A DNA stretch of 64,000 nucleotides from Closterium sp. NIES-65. Its lineage: Eukaryota > Streptophyta > Zygnematophyceae > Desmidiales > Closteriaceae. The stretch lies in assembly GCA_948144175.1 (NCBI GenBank), contig CANXME010000532.1, positions 3,843,001 through 3,907,000 of the forward strand, read 5' to 3'. The notes beneath the pieces are model-generated. The model saw only the letters and a list, made by a program, of their open reading frames with translations. It was not told the origin of the DNA and did not search any database. Below, piece by piece: positions 1 to 11,029 of this stretch (position 1 is the stretch's first letter; each line of letters starts with the position of its first letter). The position numbers and the translations under genes were made by a program.

Positions 1-161
1 AGGGCGGCGCGAGGGGCCGTAGAGGGCGGTGCGAGGGGCCGTAAGGGCGGCCAAAGGGGCCGTGAGAGGGGCCACTAAGGGCGGCTCGAAGGTAGGGAGA
101 GCACACAGAGCGCGACTCGGGCAGGAGTGAAGTGCGCTCTGGGCAGGAAAAAAAATATCGT

Positions 162-206
162 GGTGGGCCCTAGGTAGTGTCCCACTAGGGAACTTGCTCG
201 ATACCA
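162..206 (-). promoter_or_regulatory. PBS and post-PBS stem-loop region of Copia-A
   Basis: In element orientation the order is PBS (TGGTATCGAGC), a weak stem (TCCC with GGGA around a TAGT loop), then GGGCCCACC. Position and order match the same region in Copia-B, C, D, G, H and I, although this copy has the weakest stem. Confidence 0.55.
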
Positions 207-332
207 TGATAATAAACGAGGAATGAGTGCATTGAGCAGAATGAGGAGTACAAGTAGTAAACCCTAAAGTGTTGTACCCCATATGAACTGCCCCACTACA
301 GCCTACACAGACTATAGCATATATGCCTGACA
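207..332 (-). repeat. 5' LTR of Copia-A (126 bp)
   Basis: Short LTR with the core shared by all short-LTR copia elements here: a GTACA/TGTAC arm pair flanking a telo-box (AAACCCTA, about 259-266), then a GGGGTAC-type block and a TAGTGGGG-type block. It ends CTGACA at 332. Confidence 0.85.
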
Positions 333-739
333 CGAAGGTGGGTGATGAGGTCGGCTACAGTGGCAAAGCTCGACAGCTCGGGGAACAGGTACGGCAGCAT
401 GAGACGGCTGAGCGCAGCAGTGGCAGGGGAAGAGTAGCGGGCGACTACAGCGTCGTACAGGGCCTTAGCGGTTTTGTGCTCGCCAAAGTGCTTGAGTTCC
501 GCTAGCGGCAATTGGTTGCAAATAGCTAGGCGGGCAGCAGCATCGTGCGTCAGCCACTGAGAGCGCTCGCTAAGGGCAGCTCTATCAGCAAGAGCGGCTA
601 GGGCACCAGAGGTATGGTCAAAGAGGGAGATCTCGTCTTTGCTGGTGCTAATGAGGTAGAGCTGCAAGTTATCGAGCCAGGCGTCAAACTCTACAGGGCG
701 GCCCTCAGTGTCGAAGGAAAGAACCCGAAGGGTGGCCAT
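333..739 (-). pseudogene. gag N-terminal fragment of Copia-B
   Basis: The frame starts at an ATG at 739 and encodes the copia gag N-terminus found in the other elements here: a MAT..VL.FD.EGR start, a [20 protein letters not shown] core and a LITHLR end. It is cut by the Copia-A insertion. Gag forms the virus-like particle; nothing beyond its first third is present. Confidence 0.85.
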
Positions 740-959
740 AGTGCGAGGCGGTGACGAGCAGCAGGGCGTGCGGGCGGCGCTACAGAGCGCGCGCGGCGCT
801 GCAGGGCGCGGGCGGCTCAACAGGGCGCGGGCGGCGCATCAGGGCACGGGCGGCACAGTAGGGCGCGGGCGGCTCGGCAGGGCGCGGCCGTCAAGGCAGG
901 GTGCGCGGCGGCGCGGCGCGCTGGCAGGGCAGGGCGCGCAGCGGAGCGGCGGGCAGGTA

Positions 960-1375
960 GAACAGGGCGCGCGGCGGCGCGGCGCGCAGGCAGGGGCAGG
1001 GCGCGCGGCGGTGCGGCGCGCAGGCAGGGCAGGGCGCGCGGCGGCGCGGCGCGCAGGCAGGGCAGGGCGCGCGGCGGCGCGCAGGCAGGGCAGGGCGCGC
1101 GGCGGCGCGGCGCGCAGGCAGGGCAGGGCGCGCGGCGGCGCGGCGCGCAGGCAGGGCAGGGCGCGCGGCGGCGCGGCGCGCAGGCAGGGCAGGGCGCGCG
1201 GCAGCGCGGCGCGCAGGCAGGGCAGGGCGCGCGGCGGCACGGCGCGCAGGCAGGGCAGGGCGCGCGGCGGCGCGGCGCGCAGGCAGGGCAGGGCGCGCGG
1301 CGGCGCGGCGCGCAGGTAGGGCAGGGCGCGCGGCGCGCAGGCAGGGCAGGGCGCGCGGCGGCGCGGCGCGCAGGC
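960..1375. repeat. 33-bp GC-rich tandem array in the Copia-B leader
   Basis: About a dozen imperfect copies of a unit close to 33 bp, built from GGCAGGGCAGGGCGCGCGGC and a GGCGC-rich tail. It lies between the primer-binding site and the gag start. It is open in several frames on both strands, giving Arg/Gly- and Pro/Arg-rich translations that are artefacts of composition. Confidence 0.9.
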
Positions 1376-1460
1376 TGGGAAGAGTGCGCTGCTGCAGGTG
1401 GCGCGCGACTCAGCAGGGCGCGCTGCAGCAGGTGGCGCGACGGGTGGGGTAGCGCTACTC

Positions 1461-1508
1461 GGTGGGCCCTAAGAAATCGGTCCTAGGCTAGGACCTGCTC
1501 TGAAACCA
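1461..1508 (-). promoter_or_regulatory. PBS and post-PBS stem-loop of Copia-B
   Basis: Element-sense order: PBS-like TGGTTTCAGAGC, stem-loop GGTCCTA-GCC-TAGGACC, then GGGCCCACC. The 7-bp stem is perfect. It differs from the stem in Copia-C by a paired change (TA/TA against TT/AA next to the loop). Confidence 0.7.
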
Positions 1509-1641
1509 TGTCAGAAGAATGAACAGGAATGAATAAACTATGAAAGAGTTGGGTACAAATATGAAACCCTAGAAGGAGCTGTACCCCATATTGGCTACCC
1601 CACTACAGCCTAAACATATATGGCATATATACAATTTGACA
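1509..1641 (-). repeat. 5' LTR of Copia-B (133 bp)
   Basis: TG...CA ends, telo-box AAACCCTA, and GGGTACA/TGTACCC inverted arms around it. The LTR abuts Ty3-1 protease-region sequence at 1,642. Confidence 0.85.
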
Positions 1642-2060
1642 TCCACCATCGTTGCCGTGAACTTGGTCTCCTCGGAAGGTTCCCCAATTTTCTCCAACGT
1701 CCCATGGTCGCACACCGAGTGAGATGCACCGCTTTCCACCAGTGCCTGGAGGCGTCGCCCGTTGCAGATCACTTCGAGTAGTAGTGGTTGTTGCTGCTCC
1801 AAGTAACCGTGGATGGTCTCGCTTTTAGGATCATAGGGTACGTCGAATAGATCATCCCTCGGTCCTGCGCTCGAAGCTGTTAACTCCATATCAGTTTCCA
1901 ACTAAGCAGATTTAGAAGGATTTATCCGAGGCCGATTCAGCTTCGTCTTGGCCTGGAACCTTCCCTTAAGCCTTTGCAGCTATGTAGGCTTCACCTGTGG
2001 GCAATTGGGAGCCTTAACACTGTGCTGCGGGGAGAGAATATGAACTCCTTGGAACGCACG
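1642..2060 (-). pseudogene. protease-region piece of Ty3-1
   Basis: About 85 codons (roughly 1,645-1,901) resemble a retropepsin-like segment: a hydrophobic strand followed by a xSGASHS motif, the active-site neighbourhood of Ty3/gypsy proteases. The sequence between it and Copia-C is basic and linker-like. It is cut on one side by Copia-B and on the other by Copia-C and is not functional. Confidence 0.65.
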
Positions 2061-2190
2061 TGTGAAACAAGTGAACAGGAAAATGAAATGACTAAGGAAA
2101 GATTGGGTACAAATACAACCCTAGAAACCCTGTACCCCATATGTGCTACCCCACTATAGCCTACAGCAACTATGTCATATAAATCTGACA
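2061..2190 (-). repeat. 3' LTR of Copia-C (130 bp)
   Basis: Identical by eye to the copy at 9,324-9,453. In element orientation it begins TGTCAGATTT and ends TGTTTCACA. Confidence 0.95.
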
Positions 2191-2330
2191 CACCCCCATA
2201 GGCAAAGTGGGGGAGAACAAGGGGTCACAAGACCAGTAAAGTAAAGCAAAGCAGAGCAAGCTCAGGGTGGATCACAACGTCACCACACAGTCCGAGCACA
2301 AGAGCAGGGCCAGAGGCCAATTCACATGCA
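2191..2330 (-). promoter_or_regulatory. 3' conserved block and polypurine-tract hairpin of Copia-C
   Basis: In element orientation, a GTGATCCACCCTGAGCTT block preceded by GTGTGGTGAC is followed by CCCCCA...TGGGGG, then the LTR. The G-run is the polypurine tract (plus-strand primer) and pairs with the upstream C-run. The block recurs in Copia-D, H, I, M and the non-autonomous element at 27,042-28,520. Confidence 0.65.
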
Positions 2331-2401
2331 GGAGTAAAGACATATATATATAAAACTAGACAAGCAAGAGCAGGTATATATATGTCACAGTACAAGTAAA
2401 G

Positions 2402-5400
2402 TCAAGAGGAGAGCAAGTGAGGCAAGACAGGCACAAGACCCAGCTGGGTGCAGAGGCGCTGATGGTCACAAGGCGCGAGTGCCTTGGTGAACACATCAGC
2501 AGTGTTGGCCTCAGAGGCCACGTACGCAAGCCGCAACTGTCCACGCTGCTGCAGCTCACGAGCAAGGAAGTAGCGAAGAGCAATGTGCTTCGTTCTGTGC
2601 TCCAGACGCTGCTCTCGACACAAGGCCAGCATGGCCTTGTTGTCTACGTACAGCACTGGAGGAGAACGAGGCGGCTCTCCAAGGTCAGTCAGCAGGTAGG
2701 TGAGCCAGCGAAGCTCCTGTGCAGCCATGGCCCCGGCGTAGATCTCAGCCTCACAACTGGAGCTGAGAACCGAAGACGAGCGAGTAGCCCGCCACGAGAC
2801 AGAGCCGGAACCAAGACTGAAGGTGTAACCCTGTGACGACCGCTGCGTAGCCTGGTCGTCAGCCCAAGAAGCGTCCGCGTGCCCTGTAAGGACCACTGGA
2901 CTCCGCCCTCCAAGCACTAGCCCCATGCCCGACGTACTGCACAGGTAGCGCAACACCCTCTTTGCTGCAGCCATGTGCTCTGGTCGGTGTCTCCCAGGAG
3001 CAACATAGCGTGCAAGAATGCTCAGAGGGTATGCAAGGTCAGGTCGTGTGCAGGTCATCAGGTACATGAGGCAGCCAACAAGCTCTGGGTACGGGCCACT
3101 CGACTCTACGGACTCATCCGAAGGCAGAGCTGAGAGCGAGTGGCGAGTAGACAGAGGAGTGGCCTGAGGCGAGGAGTACGTGAAGCCGAAGCGCTGAAGG
3201 ACCTGCTGCACCATGTGTGACCGAGTCAAGGTAATGGTGCGGCGTGCTCTGTCCCGAGTGATCTGCAAGCCAAGGTAGCTGCGCAGTTCACCCAAGTCTG
3301 TGCACGTGTGTCTCTTCAGCAGCTCGGACTTCACGTAGGCGAGTCCAGCAGTGTCCGCTGTGGCAAAGACCAAGTCGTCGACGTACACGAGGATGTAGAA
3401 CGGCGGCAGTGAAGTGTAGGTGCGCAGAAACAGCGACGGGTCAGCAGTAGAAGGAGCAAACCCAAGAGCCGCAAGCGTAGTCCTCAGTGTGTCGTGCCAC
3501 TCACGCGGTGCCTGGCGGAGACCGTAGACTGGCCGTCGGAGGCTCCACTGGGTGCCAGGAGGGAAAGTCCCAGTGAAGCCAGGTGGACGGCGCAGCCAGA
3601 TCTCCTCGTGCAGGCTACCCTGCAGGAACGCAGTGCTGAAGTCGAGAGAGTGAAGCTCGTAGTTGCGCTGAGTGGCTATGTGCAGCAGCACCCGAAGAGT
3701 GGTCATCTTCGGGGTGGGAGAGAAGGTCTGAAAGTAGTCAACTCCCTGCCGCTGACTGAAGCCACGAGCAACGTACCGCGCCTTGAAGACAGGTGGAGAG
3801 CCCGGCGGCCGCTTCACCCTGAAGATCCACATGCCACTGACGATGTTCGCCCCAGGAGGGGGAACTGCGTCAACGTAGGTGTTTGTGGACTTCCAGGAAG
3901 CCATCTCTGCATCCATAGCTGCCTGCCACTGAGACGAGTAGGGACCCTCTACGGCCTCCGCGTAAGAGCGCGGAGTCGGGATGTCTAGTGCATCCGGGTC
4001 TCCCTCAGGAGCAAGCAGTACAGACGCAAGATGAGGTGAAGCAGCAGCCAGACACTGTAACTCCTCCTGCCTGTCCTCTAGGACGTCCGTGCCAAGAGTA
4101 CACTCACCCCCGACGGACTGAGGACAGACAGACGCAAACTCAGCAACAAGACTAGCAGCGTAGTCTAGACGACAGCGAGCAGCAAAGTCGACGAGCTCAG
4201 CGACAAGGGCAGACGCAGCAGTGGACTCAAAAGAGGGGTCATTGACGACAGTAGCAAGCAGACGCGTGACAGTAGGACTGGCAGCACGAAGAGAGTCCGA
4301 CTCAGGGTCGGCAAGCGCAGGAAGAGAGGACTCAGGAGGAGAAGGCAAAGGGGCACGCAGAGGAGCAGTGGACGGACGCAGAGACATCCGGTGCGTGCCA
4401 GGGACAGGAGGAGGACGCTGACGCGAACCGCGACCACTAGTGCGAGCAGCACGAACAGGCGACGCACGACGAGACACAGGCTCACGACGCTCAGCAAGAC
4501 CTCCAGTAGGACCAGTGTAAGGAGAGGGAGCAGGCAGTGGAGAGGAAGGCTCCAACAGTGACTGTGACTGGACAGGCTGTGAACACTCTACCGGAGGAGA
4601 AAGACCAAGAACCTGCTGCAGGAGCGGAACGAAGTACGGTCGAGGCCGCGCGGCAGCTCCAGACTCAGCAGGGACAGCACCAGCACCCTCAGCGACAGCA
4701 CCAGCGCCACCAACACCTCCAGTGGCAGGACCTCCAGCAGCACCAGCAGCAGAACCACCGCCGGGACAGACAGCAGTAGTCTCAGCACCAACACCCTCAG
4801 GAGCTCCTGCTCCAGGAGAACCCGCACGCTCAGCAGCTCCGGGACCGGCAGCACCAGCACCCTCGACGGTCGAAGAAGCTCCAGCTCCAGCAGCACGCCT
4901 CCAGCGGCGAGCAAACCACTCGCGCAGCTCTTGTGGAGAGAGGGGCTCCCGGCGAGACGCAGCAGCAGGAGAAACCCCAGGCTCAGCAGCTCCAGACGTA
5001 GCACCCCCAGGCTCAGCAGCTCCAGACTCAGGACCCCCAGGCTCAGCAGCTCCCGACCCAGCACCCCCAGACCCAGCACCCCCTAGCTCAGCAGCTCCAG
5101 GCACCGTACCCCCCGGCTCAGCACCCCCAGGCTCAGCACCCTCCGCAGTAGCACTCCCAGGCCCAGCACCCCCAGGCTCAGCACCCCCAGTAGCAGCACC
5201 TCCAGGCTCGGCAACCCCGCGCACAGCACCCCCAGAGTCAGCACCCCCAGGCTTAGCACCCGCAGCAGCACCAGAGTCACCAGTAACCTCGACCGGGTCA
5301 ACTGCGTCTACCTGGGACACACCTGAGGGGGCAGGAACCTGAGGGGGGAGGGGGTCTACCGGGGGGGGAACTGGCACAAGGAAGTCCGGCGGAGGGGGGA

Positions 5401-8239
5401 GGGAAGGAGTGCGGTAGGGGAAGAGGCGGTAGACACAGGGAGCAGCACGAGGGGACAGCTTGTCCGCAGACAAGTCGCGGACAAACGCCCGAGATCCCCA
5501 GACACGGAACGTCGACGCATCGCCAACCTTTCCCGTCCACAGCAAAGCTGGGGAGGTCTCCGGTCGGGAGACTCTGGGCTGAAGGTTGATCTGATGCGCG
5601 GGGTACCGAACCGCAAACGGCCACAGAAAATGGGGGGCAGCCGCATGCACCATGGACGTACGGGCGACGTCCATGACAATGCCGATGCGGCGCTCAGCAA
5701 TCCCATTCTGCTGTGGAGAGTCCGGAAGCGTGAAGGTCTGGCGGATGCCTCGTGCCCGACAGTAGGCTCGCAGAAGGCCAGAGGAGAACTCTCCGCCTCT
5801 GTCCGAATGCAGACGCAGAACTGGAAAGTCCGAGCCGAAGCTCTGCCTGAGCTGGAGACGAGCTGCGCGGATCCAGTCGATCAACACCTCAGTGACATCA
5901 CCCTTGCTGCGCAAGGGGAAGACTGTGGTGTAACGCGAGTAGTCGTCAACCACCAGCAAGAAGTAGCGCTCTTGACCCTGTCCGCGGCCGCGGGCTGGGC
6001 CCCACACGTCTATGTGAAGCGTCTGCATCGGGGCCTCCGTCGGAGGAAACGGGGAGGAGTGAGGGGTAGCCCGCAGGCGACCCTCGACACAGGGGACACA
6101 GGGAGGGCCAGGCCCCGGAGGAAGGGGAGGGAGGGACCGGGGAAGGCCAGAGACAAGAAGGCGAGAGGCCATGCCCCGGAGACGAGGCAGGGAGGGGTGA
6201 CCCATCCTGTGGTGCCACAGGAGGGTCTTGTGGGACAGGAGGCGACACGAGCAGGGGGCAGACTCAGGACCAGACCTGGACGCTGCAGCAAACACCTGAC
6301 CCGACGCAGCTACCTGACCAGACGCAGGAGAAGGAGACGGAACAGTGAGTGTGTACAGGCTCGACCCTGGACCACGTGTGAATGTGGTCAGGTGTCGACC
6401 CGTGTCCGCGTCCGTGCAGTGGGTGACTCGTCGGCGCGCAGGAGTGAACTGGTCAACCCCTGCATCCTGTAGGTCAGCACCCGCCACCAAGTTCGTAGAG
6501 AACGAGGGGAGGTAGAGACCGGACAGGTCGCCAGACGGGACCGCAGGGCACGGCAGGACAGTGGAGTAGCGAGCCAGAACAGGACCCCCAGAGGGGTCTG
6601 CCAAGGAGACCGCCACTGGCCGACTGAGCGGCTTGAGTGTGGTGCGGTCTCGAAAGAAGGAGCGAGACGCCCCGGAGTCAAGAGTGAAGGTGAGAGAGGG
6701 TGAAGTCGACACAGTACGTGAGAGAGCAGACTCACCAGCACGTGAGGACTCAGACTCACTGGCACCTAGAGCAACAGCCTCACCAGCACCTGGAGCAGCA
6801 GCCTCAACAGCACCTAGAGCCGCAGTACCAATGCCCGGGTCGGGCGGGAAACACCGGTAACAGTCACCCTCCTCACTAATAGTCCCAGCATACATAGCAG
6901 CAAGAATAGCATCAAAGTCAAGATCAAAGATAGCTACTCCAGCCCTAGACAGCTGGTCCCAGCGAGGGATCTCAGAGGCGTCAGGAAACTGGCGGCGCCA
7001 AGCGTCAGTCAGGCGGCCGAAGCAACGCTGGGCGGAGTGTGGACCACCACACTGCTCACCCGCACGGTCGCCAGTGCGCAGGACGTAAGTGCACGGACCA
7101 GGACCCCCACCCCGCTGACGCGCAGAGTACCACTCACGGAGCTGCTGCGAGGAGAGGGTCTCCTGACCACGCTGCTGCTGCTGGCGCTGACCACCACCGG
7201 AGCCACTCCTCCTCGGCGCGCCACGACCTCCGCCGCCTCCTCCGCCGCCGCCGCCACCACCTCCACCGCCACCGCCACTCCCACCGTCGCCGCCGCCACC
7301 GCCGCCTCCGCCTCCACCCCCACTACCACCGCCGCTGCCGCCCCCGCCTCCACTGCCTCCGCCGACACCTCCACTCCCGCCACTACTCCCGCTACCACCC
7401 TCACCTCCGCCGCTGCCTCTACCTCCGCCTCCACCGCCCCCGCCGCCTCCACCACCGCCCCTGCCCCCCTTGCTCTTGCCAGAGCGACGTCTCCCGCTGG
7501 GGGCAGACGCCGCTCCGACCGACTCAAAACCAACAAGGTCGGCCGTAGCAGCAGAGGCGACAGAGGGCAGGAGGGGGGAGGGGGAACACCCCTCAAAGAT
7601 GGGGGTGCGCGGGTCACCACGAGAGGCCCCTACAGCGAGAATGCTCTTCTCGGCTGCGAGGAGGGACTTCTCGAGGATCTCGACAGTGAGAGTGGTGGGG
7701 CAGACTGCGAAGGGAGTCAGGGAGGCGGGTGACAATGTAGTAGAGAGTGAAGTACTGGGGGGGGGGGGTTCTTGGCGCAGAACTCAGCAGGAAGTGCAGC
7801 GCGGAAGCGAGCGTCACTAGTGCGCAGGTGGGTAATGAGGTCAGCGACTGTGGCAAAAGCAGCAAGGTCGGGAAAGAGGTACGGTAGCATGAGGCGGCTC
7901 AGTGCAGCAGTGGCAGGGGTGGAGTAGCGTGCGATAATGGCGTCGTACAAGGTCTTAGCGTGCGATAATGGCGTCGTACGACCCAAAGTGCGCACGCTCA
8001 GCGGGAGGGAGGTGGCGACGCACAGCAAGACGTGCAGCAGCATCGCGTGTGGCCCACTGTGAGCGAACAGTGGCATCCTCAGTAGCAGCAGGGGCGGGAG
8101 AGGCACCAGAAGTGAGATCAAAGAGAGAGAGTCCGTCAGCTCTGTCGCACTGTAGGAAAAGCAGTAGGTCGTCTACCCACACGTTAAAGTCAATGGCTCT
8201 GCCCTCAGCGTCAAAGGCGAGGACACTGGGGGTAGCCAT
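2402..8239 (-). pseudogene. gag-pol coding region of Copia-C
   Basis: Order from the gag ATG (8,239) to the pol stop (2,402): gag core; Gly/Ser-rich tract (about 7,480-7,210); a C-x13-C-x3-H-x4-C motif (about 7,090); protease LDSGAS (about 6,670); gag-pre-integrase WHHRMGHPS; integrase with VVDDYSRY and SDRGGEF; an Ala/Glu/Pro/Gly repeat linker; copia RT with YVDD; RNase H to the end ([19 protein letters not shown]). Most of the region is one frame of about 1,780 codons. About one or two breaks affect the gag end, so the copy is probably not autonomous. Products would make particles, process the polyprotein, and copy and insert the element. Confidence 0.9.
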
Positions 8240-8539
8240 GACAGCAGTAGAGAGAGGGCATTGCGCAGAGTAAAGCTCAGTGCTCATCAGACAGGGCAGT
8301 GCAGGGAGGGCTCGGGCGGCTCGCGCGGCTCGGGCGGCTCGACTGCTGGGCGGCTCGGGCGACTCGGCGGCTCGGGCGGCTCGGGCGGCACTACAGCTGG
8401 GGCGGCTCGGCTGCAGGGCGGCTCGGCTGCTGGGGCGGCTCGGCTGCTGGGGCGGCTCGGCGGCTGGGGCGGCTCGGCTGCTGGGGCGGCTCTGCTGCTG
8501 GGGCGGCTCGGCCGGGAGATGCAGAGGCGGGGCCGTCAG

Positions 8540-9040
8540 GTGCAGCGGCAGGCCGGCAGGTGCAGGGGCGGGTCGACCGGTGCAGCGGCGGGCCGGCAAG
8601 TGCAGCGGCGGGCCGGTAGGTGCAGCGGCGGGGCCGTCAGGTGAAGCGGCGGGCCGCTGGGTGCAGCGGCGGGCCGTAGGGTGCAGCGGCGGGCCGGCAG
8701 GTGCAGCGGCGGGCCGGCAGGTGCAGCGGCGGGGCCGTAGGGTGCAGCGGCGGGCCGGTGTGTGCAGCGGCGGGCCGTAGGGTGCAGCGGCGGGCCGTAG
8801 GGTGCAGCGGCGGGCCGGCAGGTGCAGCGGCGGGCCGGCAGGTGCAGCGACGGGGCCGTAGGGTGCAGCGGCGGGCCGGTGGGTGCAGCGGCGGGCCGTA
8901 GGGTGCAGCGGCGGGCCGGCAGGTGCAGCGGCGGGGCCGTCAGATGAGGCGGCGGGCCGTAGGGTGCAGTGGCGGGCCGGCAGGTGCAGCGGCGGAGCCG
9001 TCAGGTGCAGCGGCGGGCCGGCAGGGCCGCGTCAGAGCCG
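8540..9040. repeat. 20-bp tandem array in the Copia-C leader
   Basis: More than twenty imperfect copies of a unit near GTGCAGCGGCGGGCCGGCAG, with GGGGCCGTCAG and GGGCCGTAGG variants. A related 9-bp GGCGGCTCG array precedes it at about 8,310-8,510. A non-coding 5' leader is the best reading. Confidence 0.9.
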
Positions 9041-9274
9041 GCGGCGGGGCCGCGTCAGTGGAGGCGGCGGGGCCGCGTCAAGCAGGCGGCGGGGGGCCGC
9101 GACGTAGCGGACGGCAGGGCCGCGTCAGAGCCGGCGGCGGGGCCGCTTCAGTGGAGGCGGCGGGGCCGCGTCAAGCAGGCGGCGGGGCCGCGATTAGGAG
9201 GGGCAGCGGGGCCGCGAGGGAAATGGCGACCCGAGGGGTCGCTAAAAAAAAATGCGCGCCTCGGGGCGCGCTTC

Positions 9275-9323
9275 GGTGGGCCCTAAAAAAAAACGGTCCT
9301 TAGGAAGGACCCGCTCTATACCA
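9275..9323 (-). promoter_or_regulatory. PBS and post-PBS stem-loop of Copia-C
   Basis: Element-sense order: TGGTATAGAGC, stem-loop GGTCCTT-CCT-AAGGACC (7 perfect pairs), a run of T, then GGGCCCACC. Confidence 0.75.
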
Positions 9324-9453
9324 TGTGAAACAAGTGAACAGGAAAATGAAATGACTAAGGAAAGATTGGGTACAAATACAACCCTAGAAACCCTGTACCC
9401 CATATGTGCTACCCCACTATAGCCTACAGCAACTATGTCATATAAATCTGACA
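9324..9453 (-). repeat. 5' LTR of Copia-C (130 bp)
   Basis: Identical by eye to 2,061-2,190; next to it is the GCACG duplication at 9,454-9,458. Confidence 0.95.
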
Positions 9454-9458
9454 GCACG

Positions 9459-10675
9459 ACCCTTTTCAACACTCCGGAATGGTTTGCCCAACTTCTTAGG
9501 TATCTGAATAATGTCTGAAGGCTTTTTCTTGACCTTGAAATCTCCCCTGAATTTTTTAAAGGCTTGAAGACCTCGAGAGGGAATATTCTTACTCTCGGGG
9601 GTGTTCGGCTTGAGTTTCCCAGTCAGTGCAGAGTCTTGTTTCGTGGAGCCTTCATTTGTCTCGGCGATTTCCCCTATTGCTGGCCGGTCGTGGCGTTTTA
9701 AATTCGCGCCATCATGTCCTCCTTTTTTCGCCATCATGGATGTCACACTGTTGTTGCCCTGCAGCTCCGCTCGTGCCTTCTTCATTTTCCAACACGCCAA
9801 GAATTGATGTCCTGCTGCGCCGCAAAATTCGCACTTCTCATATTTTGTCGGCCGCTGCTTCGCGTCGATCTTGTCCATATCCATTGGGTCGGCGGTCGTG
9901 GGTGGTGCCGATTGCTTCGTGCCAAATGATCGGTTCGGCACGTGGCGTCGTGTCTCGGGTTCACATCGCATCAGCGCATCGAATCTCTCTGTTGCACACA
10001 CCATGTCGCGGTAGTTGTTGTAGTTCGCGGCAATCACCTATTGGCGGACTTCCATTTTTAGCCCCTCAGTATACGCTTGGATTTTTTCCCCTTCGGTCAG
10101 GTCGGTAATTTGGTTGAAGAGGCTCTCCATGTGCTGCGTGTACTGTGTTACACTGCCGAACTGTTTATGCCAATGAATCTGCTGCCGCGCCATGTAGCTG
10201 GAGTTGATTGGTTCGAAACGTTGAATTAAAGCTTCCCGAAACTGCGTCCATGACCCCTCGCCTCGGATCTTATTGCTATTGTAAATCCACTCGAGCGCTG
10301 GGCCTCGTAACAATGTCGCTGCGAGCCGAATCCGCATTGCATCGTGTGTCGGGGTCGTACAGCCAACGGCCTCGAAGTAAATTTTGAGAGTCGCAATGAA
10401 TCGACGAACGTCAGTGTCTTTTGCATTCGGATTGAACGTCTCCGGTAGCCTCGGACGCGTCGCCTCAAGATTCACTGTAGCTGCTGCCGCTGCTGCTGGG
10501 TTAAGTGTCGGTGTCGCCGCTGCTGCTGCTGACGTCGCTGCTGCATTCGCCGCTGCGTTCGCTGCTGCTATGGCGTCTACCAACTGGTTCGCGTGAAGCT
10601 CCTCTATTCGCTGGAGTGCCGCTCGCGTCTGGTTCAGGCCGGTGTGTAACTCCGTAATTTTTTGTATGGAGTTAT
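9459..10675 (-). pseudogene. gag piece of Ty3-1
   Basis: A Ty3/gypsy-type gag. It has an Ala-rich N-terminal stretch (about 10,500-10,600), a retrotransposon-gag core (LPETFNPNAKDTD, LRGPALEWIY, WTQFREALIQRFEP; about 10,100-10,450) and a CCHC-like zinc knuckle (CEFCGAAGHQFLAC, about 9,810) followed by a basic tail. Its start lies right of the Copia-D insertion (near 14,041) and its far end is cut by Copia-C. One further break is likely. The protein would coat the RNA in particles. Confidence 0.85.
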
Positions 10676-10807
10676 TGTCAAACATTATATATGTTATGCT
10701 TGTGTAGGCTACAGTGGGTTAGCCTATAGGGGGTACACAATTCTAGGGTTTCCTACTTGTACTCATTTCACTGCTAGTTCATTTAATCCTGTTCGCTTAT
10801 TCTCACA
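10676..10807 (+). repeat. 5' LTR of Copia-D (132 bp)
   Basis: Begins TGTCAAACATT and ends CTCACA. One difference from the 3' copy. Confidence 0.95.
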
Positions 10808-10853
10808 TGGTATCAGAGCGGGTCCTTCTACGGACCATTTTTTTGGGCCCACC
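10808..10853 (+). promoter_or_regulatory. PBS and post-PBS stem-loop of Copia-D
   Basis: TGGTATCAGAGC (exact plant copia type, initiator Met tRNA), stem-loop GGTCC-TTCTAC-GGACC, a T-run and GGGCCCACC. Confidence 0.75.
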
Positions 10854-11029
10854 GAAGCGCCCCCCGAGGCGCGATCTTTTTTTTTAGCGACCCCTCGGGT
10901 CGCCATTTCCCCTGCGGCCCCGCCGCCTTCACTAACGCGGCCCCGCCGCCCTCTCTGTCGCGGCCCCGCCGCCTGCTCTCACGCGGCCCCGCCCCGGCTC
11001 CTTCGCGGCCCCGCCGCCTGCTCTCGCGC

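Larger units (their letters stand above)
1..332 (-). mobile_element. Copia-A, 5' end of a Ty1/copia element (runs off the left edge)
   Basis: The 5' LTR (207-332) and the start of the GC-rich leader (1-206) are present; the coding part lies outside the window. The LTR starts TG and ends CA in element orientation and is followed by a primer-binding site reading TGGTATCGAGC. The element sits inside the gag region of Copia-B: the Copia-B gag sequence stops exactly at the LTR edge. The expected target-site duplication on this side is CGAAG (333-337); its partner is outside the window. Completeness cannot be judged. Confidence 0.85.
333..1641 (-). mobile_element. Copia-B fragment (5' LTR, leader, gag N-terminus)
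   Basis: Minus-strand Ty1/copia element inserted in the protease region of Ty3-1. Visible parts are the 5' LTR (1,509-1,641), a GC-rich leader with a tandem array, and the start of gag (333-739). Copia-A is inserted in its gag, so the rest lies beyond the left edge. The flank next to the LTR is TCCAC (1,642-1,646), the expected duplication; the partner is not visible. Broken by insertion. Confidence 0.85.
2061..9453 (-). mobile_element. Copia-C, nearly whole Ty1/copia element, TSD GCACG
   Basis: A 7.4 kb element with two 130-bp LTRs that are identical by eye and a 5-bp duplication GCACG at 2,056-2,060 and 9,454-9,458. It has a PBS of TGGTATAGAGC type, a leader with a 20-bp array, a gag-pol region, a conserved 3' block and a polypurine tract. 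It is inserted in Ty3-1 between gag and protease. The identical LTRs indicate a very recent insertion. The coding region has about one or two breaks near its 5' end; most of it is one long open frame. Confidence 0.95.

Noticed and set aside
708-1319. Arg/Gly/Ala-rich frame of 203 codons
   Set aside because: It is the translation of a 33-bp tandem array; all frames are open there.
3494-3988. Open frame of 164 codons antisense to RT, which recurs antisense to RT in other copies (for example 12,094-12,588 and 45,808-46,488)
   Set aside because: It mirrors conserved RT coding sequence in GC-rich DNA; similarity between copies is explained by RT conservation. There is no start context or domain.
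8540-9040. Possible CRISPR-like array
   Set aside because: Units are contiguous and about 20 bp with no unique spacers, in a eukaryotic element leader.
8261-9303. Several Gly/Arg-rich plus-strand frames
   Set aside because: They lie in the repeat leader of a minus-strand copia element.
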